Shown here: one piece after another, positions 7,232-14,381 of the stretch
Layout: the number at the start of each line of letters is the position of its first letter
Position numbering within the stretch: the stretch's first letter is position 1
Assembly (NCBI GenBank): GCA_030690545.1
Contig: JAUYGN010000086.1
Coordinates: 1-32,373 of the forward strand
Length of the DNA: 32,373 bases
From: Solirubrobacteraceae bacterium
GTDB taxonomy: Bacteria; Actinomycetota; Thermoleophilia; Solirubrobacterales; Solirubrobacteraceae
Direction of reading: 5' to 3'
Program-made: the position numbers and the translations under genes
Notes under the pieces: model-generated
What the model saw: the letters and a program-made list of their open reading frames with translations, nothing else
What the model was told of the DNA's origin: nothing
The model's database searches: none

Positions 7232-8531
7232 CCGTGATCGTCGCATCCAGCTCGGCGTCGCCGAAGCGCAGCCGCACGTCGCCGGCGCGGCGGGCGGCGC
7301 GCGCGCTCGTCAGCACGTCGCCGCTGCGGTCGGTGACGAGCGCGTAGCCGCGCTCGAGCGCACGCTCGGGGTCGTGCGCGGCGAGCGCCAACGCGAGCGC
7401 GTCCAGCCGCCCTCCGCCGCGTGCCTCGACGGCGCCGGCGTGGGCCTTGCGGTCGAGCACGATCGCCTTGCGCGCGCTGCGCGCATGCTCGGTCTCCAGC
7501 CGCCGCCGGCCGGCGGCGCGGATCTCCCGCAGGCGCTGATGCAGCCGCCGCCGCTCGCCGGCGAGATGCTCCCCGGGTGCGCGCGACAGCCGCGCGAGCG
7601 CCTGCGCGCGATGCAGCAGCGCGCGCCGACCGTGGACGTCCAAGCGCCGTGCGATCGCCAGCACGTCGGCACGCGCCTGTGCGCAGTGGACGGGCAGCGC
7701 CGACTCCGCGGCATGCGTCGGGGTCGAGCAGGACAGCGCCGCGACGTCGTCGATCAGCGTGCGGTCGGTGTGGTGGCCGACGGAGGCGATCACCGGCACG
7801 CCGAGCAGCGCGACGGTGCGGCAGAGCGTCTCGTCGCAGAAGCAGAACAGGTCGGCCAGTGAGCCGCCGCCGCGCGCGACGATGATCACGTCGACCGCGC
7901 CCGTGGCGGTGAGGTCCTGCAGCGCGGCACCGATCCGCGGCGCCGCATGGCGGTCCTGGACGGGCGCGAAGGCCCACACGAGCCGGCCCTGCCAGCCGCG
8001 CCGGCGCAACCCGGCGAGCACGTCGTCGCGCGCCTTGCCGCTCTCGCCCGTGACGACGCCGATCGTGCGGGGCAGCGGCGGGCGCGGCAGCAGCTTCTGC
8101 GGCGCGAACAGGCCTTCGGCGTGCAGCGTCTTGCGCAGGCGATCGAGCTGCGCCAGCAGGTCGCCCTCGCCGGCGACGCGCAGCGCCGTGATCGCGAACG
8201 AGAACGACGGCGACGAGGTGCGGCTGCCGGCGTAGTAGTCCGGCCCGCCCGCGACGACGACCTGCGCGCCGTCGGTGAGCGCCTGGTCGCCGAGCCGCAG
8301 GGCGTCGAAGTCCGTGCGCCACATCGAGCAGGGCACGGCGCCGTCGGCGTCGCGCAGCTCGCAGTAGACCTTCGTCGGACTGACGCGCAGGTTCCAGATC
8401 TCGCCGAACAGCTGCACGCGCGAGCGTGCGCGCAGGTACTCGCGCAGCTTCGCCGCGTATGCGCCGACGCCGAACGGGCCAGGCAGCGGGCTGCCGTCGA
8501 TCCCCGCGGGGCGCGTGCGCGAGTCGGCCAT
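7212..8531 (-). CDS. xseA: Exonuclease VII large subunit
   Basis: 439 residues. An N-terminal OB-fold ('VQLFGEIWNLRVSPTKVYCELRD') is followed by the exonuclease domain with 'TIGVVTGESGKARDDVL', 'VDVIIVARGGGSLADLFCF' and 'GVPVIASVGHHTDRTLIDDVA', all XseA hallmarks. Next comes a long Arg/Ala-rich helical region (about 275-380) that holds the small subunits, and a C-terminal 'ERALERGYALVTDRSGDVLTS' segment. Together with XseB it degrades single-stranded DNA in both directions during repair. ATG at 8531 has TAGACT ending 8 nt upstream and no Shine-Dalgarno. Confidence 0.95.
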   Translation of the reverse strand: MADSRTRPAGIDGSPLPGPFGVGAYAAKLREYLRARSRVQLFGEIWNLRVSPTKVYCELRDADGAVPCSMWRTDFDALRLGDQALTDGAQVVVAGGPDYYAGSRTSSPSFSFAITALRVAGEGDLLAQLDRLRKTLHAEGLFAPQKLLPRPPLPRTIGVVTGESGKARDDVLAGLRRRGWQGRLVWAFAPVQDRHAAPRIGAALQDLTATGAVDVIIVARGGGSLADLFCFCDETLCRTVALLGVPVIASVGHHTDRTLIDDVAALSCSTPTHAAESALPVHCAQARADVLAIARRLDVHGRRALLHRAQALARLSRAPGEHLAGERRRLHQRLREIRAAGRRRLETEHARSARKAIVLDRKAHAGAVEARGGGRLDALALALAAHDPERALERGYALVTDRSGDVLTSARAARRAGDVRLRFGDAELDATITDDDARA

Positions 8532-8539
8532 CGTGCGTC

Positions 8540-8545
8540 AGTCTA
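8540..8545 (-). promoter_or_regulatory. -10 hexamer TAGACT of xseA-xseB
   Basis: Minus-strand TAGACT, 8 nt, then ATG at 8531. It predicts a leaderless xseAB transcript. Confidence 0.55.
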
Positions 8546-8583
8546 GGTTCGCCCCCGCAGCGGCGGCGAGGCCGGGCGGACGG

Positions 8584-8889
8584 CTAGTGCGCCGCGGGAT
8601 CGCCGTGCGGATCGCCCTGGCCGGTGACCGAGGCGAGCGTCTTCATGCCCGGCTCGGCGGCGTGGCCGCGCAGCTCGCCGAGCAGGCCGAGCTCGGTCAG
8701 GCGCGCGATCTCGCGCTCGCCCTCGATCCGCGCCGGGTGGCCGGCGGGCAGGCCGCGCACGAGCTTGGCGATGCGGTTGCGCAGCTGCAGGGCGAAGTGC
8801 GGCGTGGACGCGCCCATCAGCTGGCGCACGTCGTCCAGCGTGACCTCGTGGCCGGGGCGCTGGCGATCGGGATGCTCGGCTTGGCTCAT
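8584..8889 (-). CDS. Conserved-looking small protein of unknown function
   Basis: 101 residues from ATG at 8889. The middle section 'VTLDDVRQLMGASTPHFALQ' followed by 'LRNRIAKLVRGLPAGHPARIEGEREIARLTELGLLGE' reads as alternating amphipathic helices and has normal coding character. The tail is Gly/Asp/His-rich. There is no signal peptide, membrane segment or recognised motif. It lies between the cell-wall-binding lipoprotein (55 bp upstream) and xseA (52 bp downstream), all on the minus strand. A TAACCT hexamer at about 8966-8971 inside the end of the lipoprotein gene could start its transcript. No function is proposed. Confidence 0.6.
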   Translation of the reverse strand: MSQAEHPDRQRPGHEVTLDDVRQLMGASTPHFALQLRNRIAKLVRGLPAGHPARIEGEREIARLTELGLLGELRGHAAEPGMKTLASVTGQGDPHGDPAAH

Positions 8890-8944
8890 GGCGCGAGGAC
8901 TGCTGCCCGAGGCATGCTGACTGCCGTGCCGTGCCGGCGCGACA

Positions 8945-10138
8945 TCAGCCCGTCGGGGGATCATCGAGGTTACCTGGAAGCTGCTCCTGGACGATCTCCA
9001 GCAGCGCGTCGATCCGCGCCTGCGCGGCGACGGAGACCGATTCCGTGGTGCCGATGATCCAGCCGTGGTTGTAGACGCCGGCGACCGGATCGGTGCGAAA
9101 CGCGGGCTGGGTGTCGAGCAGCTGGCTGAGCAGCGGCTGGGGCAGGCGGACCGCGTCGTCGAGCAGGAACAGCGGGCCGTAGCTGCCGGCGCCCGACAGC
9201 GGTGCCGCCGCGGCGGCGTTGAGCGGGCGGCCGGTGCGCATGAAGACCATCCCGTGACCGGGGTTCGCGACGCCCCAGCCGAACGTGTCGTTGCGATAGC
9301 GCGCGAACTCGATCGCGTTCGTGACCGGATCCTGTCCGCCGGTGCGCTCGACGGTGCCGAAGCGCCTGAGCTGCCTGGTCACTGCGGGCGAGATCAGCTT
9401 GGACGGGCCGAGGATGAAGATCCGCGGCTTGGACGCCAGGCCGGAGAGCGCGGTCAGCGCCGCGCGCGTCTCGGGCGGGATCTCGTCCTTGGTGACGAAC
9501 AGGATCGGGTCGCCGGACTTGGCGGCGTACCCGGCGGCGGGCATCGCGAACGCCGGGTCGTCGGAGCTGGCGATGATGATGTCCGACGCGGTGCCCGGTC
9601 GCGACGAGCGGATCAGCTCGGCGATCGAGCGCGTCAGCGCAAGCGGGTTCGCACCCGCCAGATCGGTCGCCTTGTAGCCGGCCGGCTGGGCGACGTCGCC
9701 GACGCGGATCACCTGTCCGTTGCCCGCTGCCCGCGAGCCGGTCGGTGCGAGCACGCGGAGCGCGTCGAGCGACGGGCCGGGCAGGGTCGTGCCGTTGCTG
9801 AAGAGGATCGGCGCTCGGAACGGCTCGGCCATCAGCGCGGAGGCGGCGAGCGCGACGCGCCAGTCGCTGCTGTCGACGATCGTCACGGCGCGCGGCTTGC
9901 GGGCCGGGTCGGGAAAGACCGCCCGCGCGATCGCGGCGGCCGTCTGCGTCGGATCGGTGCTCGGCACGCGGGTCGTGTTCTTCGTCGCGGCCTCCGGGAA
10001 GCCGAGGTTCTCCTTGGCCTGGCTCGGCGGCGCCAGCAGCGCCGGCTGCGCGGGGTCGTCGGAGCGCACCTCGCGGCCACAGCCGGCCACGACAAGCGCG
10101 GCGAGCAGCAGGAGGACGACGCGGCTCGGTCGAGGCAT
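8945..10138 (-). CDS. Lipoprotein with cell-wall-binding-repeat-2-like domains
   Basis: 397 residues. Signal sequence 'MPRPSRVVLLLLAALVVAGC' ends in lipobox VAGC with Cys20. After a linker, 'DPTQTAAAIARAVFPD' is followed by three similar alpha/beta blocks, each ending in a phrase such as 'RAPILFSNGTTLP', 'GDPILFVTKDEIPP' or 'YGPLFLLDDAVRLP' and a later 'RIFILGPSKLISPAV'. This is the pattern of the CW_binding_2 family found in actinobacterial and clostridial surface proteins that attach to cell-wall polymers. Being lipidated, it is probably membrane-anchored rather than a free S-layer protein. ATG at 10138 follows TAATGT by 7 nt. The family call rests on pattern, so moderate confidence. Confidence 0.65.
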   Translation of the reverse strand: MPRPSRVVLLLLAALVVAGCGREVRSDDPAQPALLAPPSQAKENLGFPEAATKNTTRVPSTDPTQTAAAIARAVFPDPARKPRAVTIVDSSDWRVALAASALMAEPFRAPILFSNGTTLPGPSLDALRVLAPTGSRAAGNGQVIRVGDVAQPAGYKATDLAGANPLALTRSIAELIRSSRPGTASDIIIASSDDPAFAMPAAGYAAKSGDPILFVTKDEIPPETRAALTALSGLASKPRIFILGPSKLISPAVTRQLRRFGTVERTGGQDPVTNAIEFARYRNDTFGWGVANPGHGMVFMRTGRPLNAAAAAPLSGAGSYGPLFLLDDAVRLPQPLLSQLLDTQPAFRTDPVAGVYNHGWIIGTTESVSVAAQARIDALLEIVQEQLPGNLDDPPTG

Positions 10139-10145
10139 CGGCGGC

Positions 10146-10151
10146 ACATTA
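10146..10151 (-). promoter_or_regulatory. -10 hexamer TAATGT of the cell-wall-binding lipoprotein gene
   Basis: Minus-strand TAATGT, 7 nt, then ATG at 10138. Confidence 0.55.
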
Positions 10152-10311
10152 GCGGGAGCCGCGGCTCCAGAACTCCACCCGGAGCCTCGACGCGTTCGCC
10201 CGCTCCGTGCTCGTCGCCGGTCCTCCTGCCGGCGTCGCCGGTTCGCCTCCTGCGCGGGCGGGTGCCTCGCGCCTGCTAGAAAGATCACAACCACCACCCC
10301 CAGGAGGCACG

Positions 10312-11070
10312 ATGGCCGGTATGGCCGGGCGGATGTCCACCGTCATCAAAGCGAAGATTTCCAAGCTGCTCGACAAGGCAGAGGATCCGGGCGAGACCCT
10401 CGACTACAGCTACCAGAAGCAGCTCGAGTCGCTGCAGAACGTCAAGAAGGGCATCGCGGACGTCGTCACCGCGAAGAAGCGCCTCGGAATGCAGGCCCAG
10501 AAGCTCGAGCAGTCCGTCGTCAAGCTCGACACGCAGGCGCGCCAGGCGCTCGCCGCCGGCAACGAGGAGCTGGCCCGCACCGCCCTGGAGCGCAAGCAGC
10601 TCGCCCAGACCGAGCTGCAGTCGCTCGATCAGCAGGTCGCCGAGCTGCAGGCCCAGCAGGAGAAGCTGACCGAGTCCGAGAAGCGCCTGCGCACGAAGAT
10701 CGAGTCCTTCCGGACGAAGAAGGAGGTCATCAAGGCCCAGTACTCCGCCGCGGAGGCGCAGGTGCGCATCTCCGAGGCGGCGACCGGCGTCGGCGAGGAG
10801 ATGGCCGACGTCGGCCTCGCGATGCAGCGCGCCGTCGACAAGACCGAGGACATGAAGGCGCGAGCCTCGGCGGTCGAGGAGCTCGAGGCGGCGGGGACGT
10901 TCGAGGACCTCACGCAGCTCGGCGAGGGTCAGGACGACATCGATCGCGAGCTCGCGGCGCTCGGCGGCGGCGGGATGGTCGACGACGAGCTCTCCAAGCT
11001 CAAGGCCGAGCTCGGCCAGGGCTCGGAGGCGACGCCCGGTGAGCTCGAGTCCGGTGAGGAGAAGGCATGA
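10312..11070 (+). CDS. pspA: PspA/IM30 family envelope-stress protein
   Basis: 252 residues, almost entirely helical and charged. It starts 'MAGMAGRMSTVIKAKISKLLDKAEDPGE', the amphipathic N-terminal helix that binds membrane lipids. 'LDYSYQKQLESLQNVKKGIADVVTAKKRL' follows, as in IM30 proteins, then a long coiled coil to about residue 190 and an acidic C-terminal tail. PspA polymerises on damaged membranes as an ESCRT-III-like scaffold. A strong AGGAGG lies 4 bases before ATG 10312. The gene overlaps pspAA by ATGA, so the two are translationally coupled. No PspF- or ClgR-type regulator is in the window. Confidence 0.93.
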   Translation: MAGMAGRMSTVIKAKISKLLDKAEDPGETLDYSYQKQLESLQNVKKGIADVVTAKKRLGMQAQKLEQSVVKLDTQARQALAAGNEELARTALERKQLAQTELQSLDQQVAELQAQQEKLTESEKRLRTKIESFRTKKEVIKAQYSAAEAQVRISEAATGVGEEMADVGLAMQRAVDKTEDMKARASAVEELEAAGTFEDLTQLGEGQDDIDRELAALGGGGMVDDELSKLKAELGQGSEATPGELESGEEKA

Positions 11071-11345
11071 TCGTGCGGATCATGGGCGAGGGCCAGTACC
11101 GCCTCGCGGACGACGTGCGCCAGCGCGTCAACGCGTTCGACAACGCTGTCGTGACGGCGGTCGACGCGAACGACGAGGATGCGTTCCACGCCTCGTTTCA
11201 GGAGATGCTGCACGTCATCCGCACGGAGGGCGAGCATCTCGGCGACGAGGAGATCGAGACCTCCGACGTGATCGTGCCGCCCTCGGACACGTCGATGGCC
11301 GAGGCGACCGCGGAGTTCAGCGGCGAAGGGCTGATCCCGGACTGA
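11067..11345 (+). CDS. pspAA: PspA-associated protein PspAA
   Basis: 92 residues, 'MIVRIMGEGQYRLADDVRQR' then 'LNAFDNAVV'-like helices and 'FHASFQEMLHVIRTEGEHL', ending in 'EIETSDVIVPPSDTSMAEA'. This is the small PspAA domain that accompanies PspA in actinobacteria; its exact role is not settled, with membrane-stress signalling or PspA binding suggested. The start overlaps the pspA stop (ATGA). The same cluster holds PspAB and HtpX on the opposite strand. Confidence 0.85.
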   Translation: MIVRIMGEGQYRLADDVRQRVNAFDNAVVTAVDANDEDAFHASFQEMLHVIRTEGEHLGDEEIETSDVIVPPSDTSMAEATAEFSGEGLIPD

Positions 11346-11366
11346 TCGACCGGTCCGGCCGGTCGA
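11346..11366. terminator. Hairpin after the pspA-pspAA operon
   Basis: TCGACCGG / CCGGTCGA, a perfect 8-bp stem with loop TCCGG, immediately after the pspAA stop and before the convergent pspAB stop. Confidence 0.55.
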
Positions 11367-11422
11367 GTGGCGACGAGCGTGCGCAGGACACGGTCGGACG
11401 CCGCTCGACGAGTCGTGACCAG

Positions 11423-11995
11423 CTAGATCGGGATCCCCCAGAGCGGAAACCAGCGCTCCAGCTCGGGCTCGATCGGCAGCTCGCCGTCGACGATCGCCTT
11501 GATCTGCAGCTCGCGCTCGCCGTCGCGCGCCTGCTGGCCGGCCGGCACGAACGGGTACCAGTAGCCGCGCTTGTAGTTGTAGATGAAGTAGACGGGCCGG
11601 CTCTTGGAGTCCTTGAAGGCGAAGACCGCGGCGAGCACGCGGTCGCCGTAGCCGCCGACCATCAGCCCGTCGCTGACGGCGTTGACGCCGACGACGAGGT
11701 CCTCGATGTCGCCGTCGCGCAGGATGACCCAGCGGTAGCCGTGGGAGTCCTCGCTCGTCGACACGTTGGTCCCGGTCTCCTCGCCGGTGCCGCGCAGGAT
11801 CTCCTCCATCTCGTTGACGATCGACTCGAAGTCGGCGGTCCCCAGTGGCTGGAAGACGATCGCCGCGAGGCCCTTCGTGTCGACGCCGTGGCCCGTCGAC
11901 AGCGTCACATATGCGGTCGACAGCGCGAACAGCCGGTCGGGCGCCGGGGCCTTGAGCTTCTTCTTGCCGCCCAGGATCGAGTCGAGGAACCCCAT
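11423..11995 (-). CDS. pspAB: PspA-associated protein PspAB
   Basis: 190 residues beginning 'MGFLDSILGGKKKLKAPAPD'. 'RLFALSTAYVTLSTGHGVDT' and a later 'GYWYPFVPAGQQ' followed by a helix ending 'PELERWFPLWGIPI' match the PspAB family, a soluble alpha/beta protein found beside HtpX and PspA in actinobacteria. Biochemical function is unknown. It follows htpX with a 26-bp gap on the same strand, so the two should form an operon facing pspA-pspAA. No signal peptide or membrane helix. Confidence 0.82.
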   Translation of the reverse strand: MGFLDSILGGKKKLKAPAPDRLFALSTAYVTLSTGHGVDTKGLAAIVFQPLGTADFESIVNEMEEILRGTGEETGTNVSTSEDSHGYRWVILRDGDIEDLVVGVNAVSDGLMVGGYGDRVLAAVFAFKDSKSRPVYFIYNYKRGYWYPFVPAGQQARDGERELQIKAIVDGELPIEPELERWFPLWGIPI

Positions 11996-12021
11996 CGCCG
12001 TGTTCGCTCGTGCCGCGCCGG

Positions 12022-12927
12022 CTACGTCGCGGCCAGCGTGCCGCGCTGCAGGTCGCCCTCGAGGCGCATCAGCTGCTCGATGCGCTGCTCCATCGGCGGG
12101 TGCGTCGAGAAGAGCCCGGCGATCTTCTTGCCGGGCGATGCGATGAAGAACGCGCTCATCTCGTTGGCCACGCGCAGGTCCTTCTGCGGCAGGCGATCCA
12201 TTCCGGAGGCGATCTTGCGCAGCGCCGACGCCAGCGCGCTGGGCCGGCCGGTGACGAGCGCAGCGCCGCGGTCGGCGACGAACTCGCGGTAGCGCGACAG
12301 CGCCATCATCAAGAAGAACGAGACGACGTAGACGACGAGCGAGACGAGCAGGATCGCGAGGATCCCGGGACCGCTGTCGTTGCTCTGGCGGCCGCCGCCG
12401 AAGAGGAAGCCGAACTGCAGGATCATCGCCGCGATCGAGGCGAAGAACGAGGCGATCGTCATGATCATCACGTCGCGGTTCTTGACGTGCGCGAGCTCGT
12501 GCGCCATGACGCCCTCGAGCTCGGCGGGCGACAGCAGCTTCATGATCCCGGTCGTCGCGCAGACCGTTGCGCTCTTCTGCGAGCGACCGAGCGCGAAGGC
12601 GTTGGGCATGTCGGTGTGGGCGACGGCGACCTTCGGCTTGGGCAGGTCGGCTTGGATGCAGAGCCGCTCGATCATCGCGTGCAGCTCGGGAGCTTCCTGG
12701 GGCGTCACCTCGCGGGCGCCCATCGCATGCAGCGCCAGCTTGTCGGAGCTGAACAGCTGCGCCGCGGCGAGACCGACGGCGACGATCACGATCAGGCCGG
12801 CGTTGACGCCCGCGGCGAACAGCACGCCGACGAACACGACGTACACCGCACCGAGCAAGAACAGCGTGAGCAGCATCCGGACCTGAAGCCCGGTATCGCG
12901 CGAGAACGTCGTCTTGGTGACAGCCAT
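12022..12927 (-). CDS. htpX: Membrane zinc metalloprotease HtpX
   Basis: 301 residues. Two N-terminal membrane helices (about 15-37 and 42-58), then 'HAMGAREVTPQEAPELHAMI' and the M48 zinc site 'VMAHELAHVKNRDV' (His143, Glu144, His147). Two further membrane segments (about 155-175 and 188-210) precede 'YREFVADRGAALVTG' with the third zinc ligand Glu215. It degrades misfolded membrane proteins during envelope stress. Start ATG at 12925-12927 has no good ribosome site, and an imperfect CAGAAT lies just upstream, so it may also be leaderless. It is first gene of the htpX-pspAB pair and divergent from the M23 endopeptidase. Confidence 0.95.
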   Translation of the reverse strand: MAVTKTTFSRDTGLQVRMLLTLFLLGAVYVVFVGVLFAAGVNAGLIVIVAVGLAAAQLFSSDKLALHAMGAREVTPQEAPELHAMIERLCIQADLPKPKVAVAHTDMPNAFALGRSQKSATVCATTGIMKLLSPAELEGVMAHELAHVKNRDVMIMTIASFFASIAAMILQFGFLFGGGRQSNDSGPGILAILLVSLVVYVVSFFLMMALSRYREFVADRGAALVTGRPSALASALRKIASGMDRLPQKDLRVANEMSAFFIASPGKKIAGLFSTHPPMEQRIEQLMRLEGDLQRGTLAAT

Positions 12928-12979
12928 GCATCCATTCTGCCAAACGCGCAGCGGTGGCTCGCCGCACGCCGGTCGCTGC

Positions 12980-13092
12980 TAGGGTCCGGTCACGGATCTC
13001 CCTGCAGGTGGGGGACGACGAGCCCGCTGTTTTCCGCGAGACGCAAGGGCGCTCGCAAGGCTCCATAACCCGAGGTGACGGTTTGATCCGCT
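12980..13092 (+). promoter_or_regulatory. Promoter plus structured 5' leader ahead of the M23 gene, candidate riboswitch-like RNA
   Basis: TAGGGT at 12980-12985 resembles the -10 elements of this window but has no start codon close behind it, so it should make an untranslated leader. The RNA can fold into a closed junction. Outer stem GTCAC (12989-12993) pairs with GTGAC (13075-13079). A hairpin forms from TCTCCC (12997-13002) with GGGGGA (13010-13015). A third helix pairs GAGCCC (13020-13025) with the segment at 13048-13054. The unpaired 'ATAACCCGAG' stretch precedes the closing strand. Cell-wall hydrolase genes in actinobacteria often sit behind c-di-AMP riboswitches, and GGGGGA and AACCCGA recall that class, but its conserved GCTAAC element is missing. 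Identity is open. Confidence 0.4.
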
Positions 13093-13106
13093 GTGCAGCG
13101 CGAACC

Positions 13107-13112
13107 TAGACT
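13107..13112 (+). promoter_or_regulatory. -10 hexamer TAGACT of the M23 endopeptidase gene
   Basis: TAGACT, 10 nt, then ATG at 13123. It would allow a second, leaderless transcript that bypasses the structured leader. Confidence 0.5.
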
Positions 13113-13122
13113 CAGCGGTCGC

Positions 13123-14325
13123 ATGCGCGTCCGCATCCTCCTGACAGCCGTCGCGCTGCCGCTGCTGCTGTGGGCGGTGCTGCCGCTGCCGTCCGCCGGC
13201 CAGTCCAAGCAGCAGGAGCTGCAGGAGCTGCAGTCGAAGATCAACGACGCGCGCTCCAAGATCGGCAAGAAGCGCGGCACCGAGCGGGCGCTGAACGCCG
13301 AGATCGCGGGCTACGACCGGCGCATCAAGCGCCTGCAGGGCAGGATCACGACGCTGCAGGTCCGCCAGCAGCGCGTTCAGGTCGACCTCGACGCCAAGCG
13401 CTCGGAGCTCGAGAGCCTGCGCGGCGATCTGCGCGGCGAGCGCGCCCGGCTCGTGCGCCTGCGCGCCCGTCTGACCGAGACGCGTACGCAGCTGCGCAAG
13501 CGGCTGGTGGAGATCTACAAGGCCGAGCCGCCGGACATCGTCACCGTCGTGCTGAACTCCGACGGCTTCACGGACCTGCTCGAGCGCAGCGAGTTCATCA
13601 AGCGCATCTCCGACCAGGACCGCAAGATCGTGACGATCGTGCGCGACGCGAAGGCCGACTCGACCGCCAGCGAGAAGCGCCTGGCAAAGCTCGAGCGCCG
13701 CCAGCGGACCGTCACGGCGATCGTCGAGAAGCGCCGCGACGAGATCTCCGACGTGCGGATGGAGCTCGTCGGCACGCGCGTCGGCTACACCCGCACGAAG
13801 GACGGCAAGGCGGCGGCGCTGAGCAACGTGCGCTCCGAGCGCAAGCAGCTCGAGAGCCACGTCAGCGGTCTCGAGGCGGCGTCGCGGAAGATCGCCGGCC
13901 AGCTCAACGCCGCGCAGGGCCAGTACGCGGGCGAGCTGCCGCGGCGCGGCAGCGGCAGCATGATCTGGCCCGTCAATGGTGCCCTGACGTCGCCGTTCGG
14001 CCCGCGCTGGGGACGCCTGCACGCCGGGATCGACATCGGCGCGGCCGAGGGCACGCCGATCCATGCCGCGGACTCCGGCCGCGTCGTGCTGATGCAGAGC
14101 ACCGCCGCGTCGGGCGGCTACGGCAACTACACCTGCGTGCAGCACACGTCGACGATGTCGACGTGCTACGCGCACCAGTCGCGCTTCAGCACGAGCCTCG
14201 GCGCGAGCGTCAGCCGCGGGCAGGTGATCGGCGCCGTCGGCAACACCGGCAACTCGTTCGGCGCGCACCTGCACTTCGAGGTGCGCGTCAACGGCTCGCC
14301 CGTGAACCCGATGGGCTACCTGTAG
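13123..14325 (+). CDS. Secreted M23 endopeptidase with coiled coil (EnvC/NlpD-like)
   Basis: 400 residues. A signal peptide (about 1-26, 'LLTAVALPLLLWAVLPLPSAG') is followed by a coiled coil from about 28 to 275, rich in Lys/Glu/Gln/Arg. The C-terminal LytM/M23 domain contains 'RLHAGIDIGAAEG' (zinc ligands His300 and Asp304) and 'GAHLHFEVRVNGSPVNP' (His382, His384). All ligands are present, so it may be an active peptidoglycan hydrolase; coiled-coil relatives act with or activate other hydrolases at division. ATG at 13123 is chosen because a -10 hexamer lies at 13107; an upstream GTG at 13093 would read through it. Divergent from htpX, followed by lgt. Confidence 0.92.
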   Translation: MRVRILLTAVALPLLLWAVLPLPSAGQSKQQELQELQSKINDARSKIGKKRGTERALNAEIAGYDRRIKRLQGRITTLQVRQQRVQVDLDAKRSELESLRGDLRGERARLVRLRARLTETRTQLRKRLVEIYKAEPPDIVTVVLNSDGFTDLLERSEFIKRISDQDRKIVTIVRDAKADSTASEKRLAKLERRQRTVTAIVEKRRDEISDVRMELVGTRVGYTRTKDGKAAALSNVRSERKQLESHVSGLEAASRKIAGQLNAAQGQYAGELPRRGSGSMIWPVNGALTSPFGPRWGRLHAGIDIGAAEGTPIHAADSGRVVLMQSTAASGGYGNYTCVQHTSTMSTCYAHQSRFSTSLGASVSRGQVIGAVGNTGNSFGAHLHFEVRVNGSPVNPMGYL

Positions 14326-14366
14326 CGAGCGAACCCGCTACGGCGACCGGCCCGCGGGCGACCGGC

Positions 14367-14372
14367 TAGCGT
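14367..14372 (+). promoter_or_regulatory. -10 hexamer TAGCGT of lgt
   Basis: TAGCGT, 9 nt, then ATG at 14382, without a Shine-Dalgarno sequence. Confidence 0.5.
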
Positions 14373-14381
14373 TCGCCGTCG

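Noticed and set aside
12986-13092. Clear c-di-AMP (ydaO) riboswitch
   Set aside because: Context and some bases fit, but the conserved 3' AGCTAAC segment and the GGGGTGAATC element are not found, so it is reported only as an unidentified structured leader.
13009-13110. 33-codon open frame from GTG at 13009 ending at the TAG of 13107
   Set aside because: It has no ribosome site, overlaps the proposed RNA structure, and its product has no features. It could be a leader peptide but nothing supports it.
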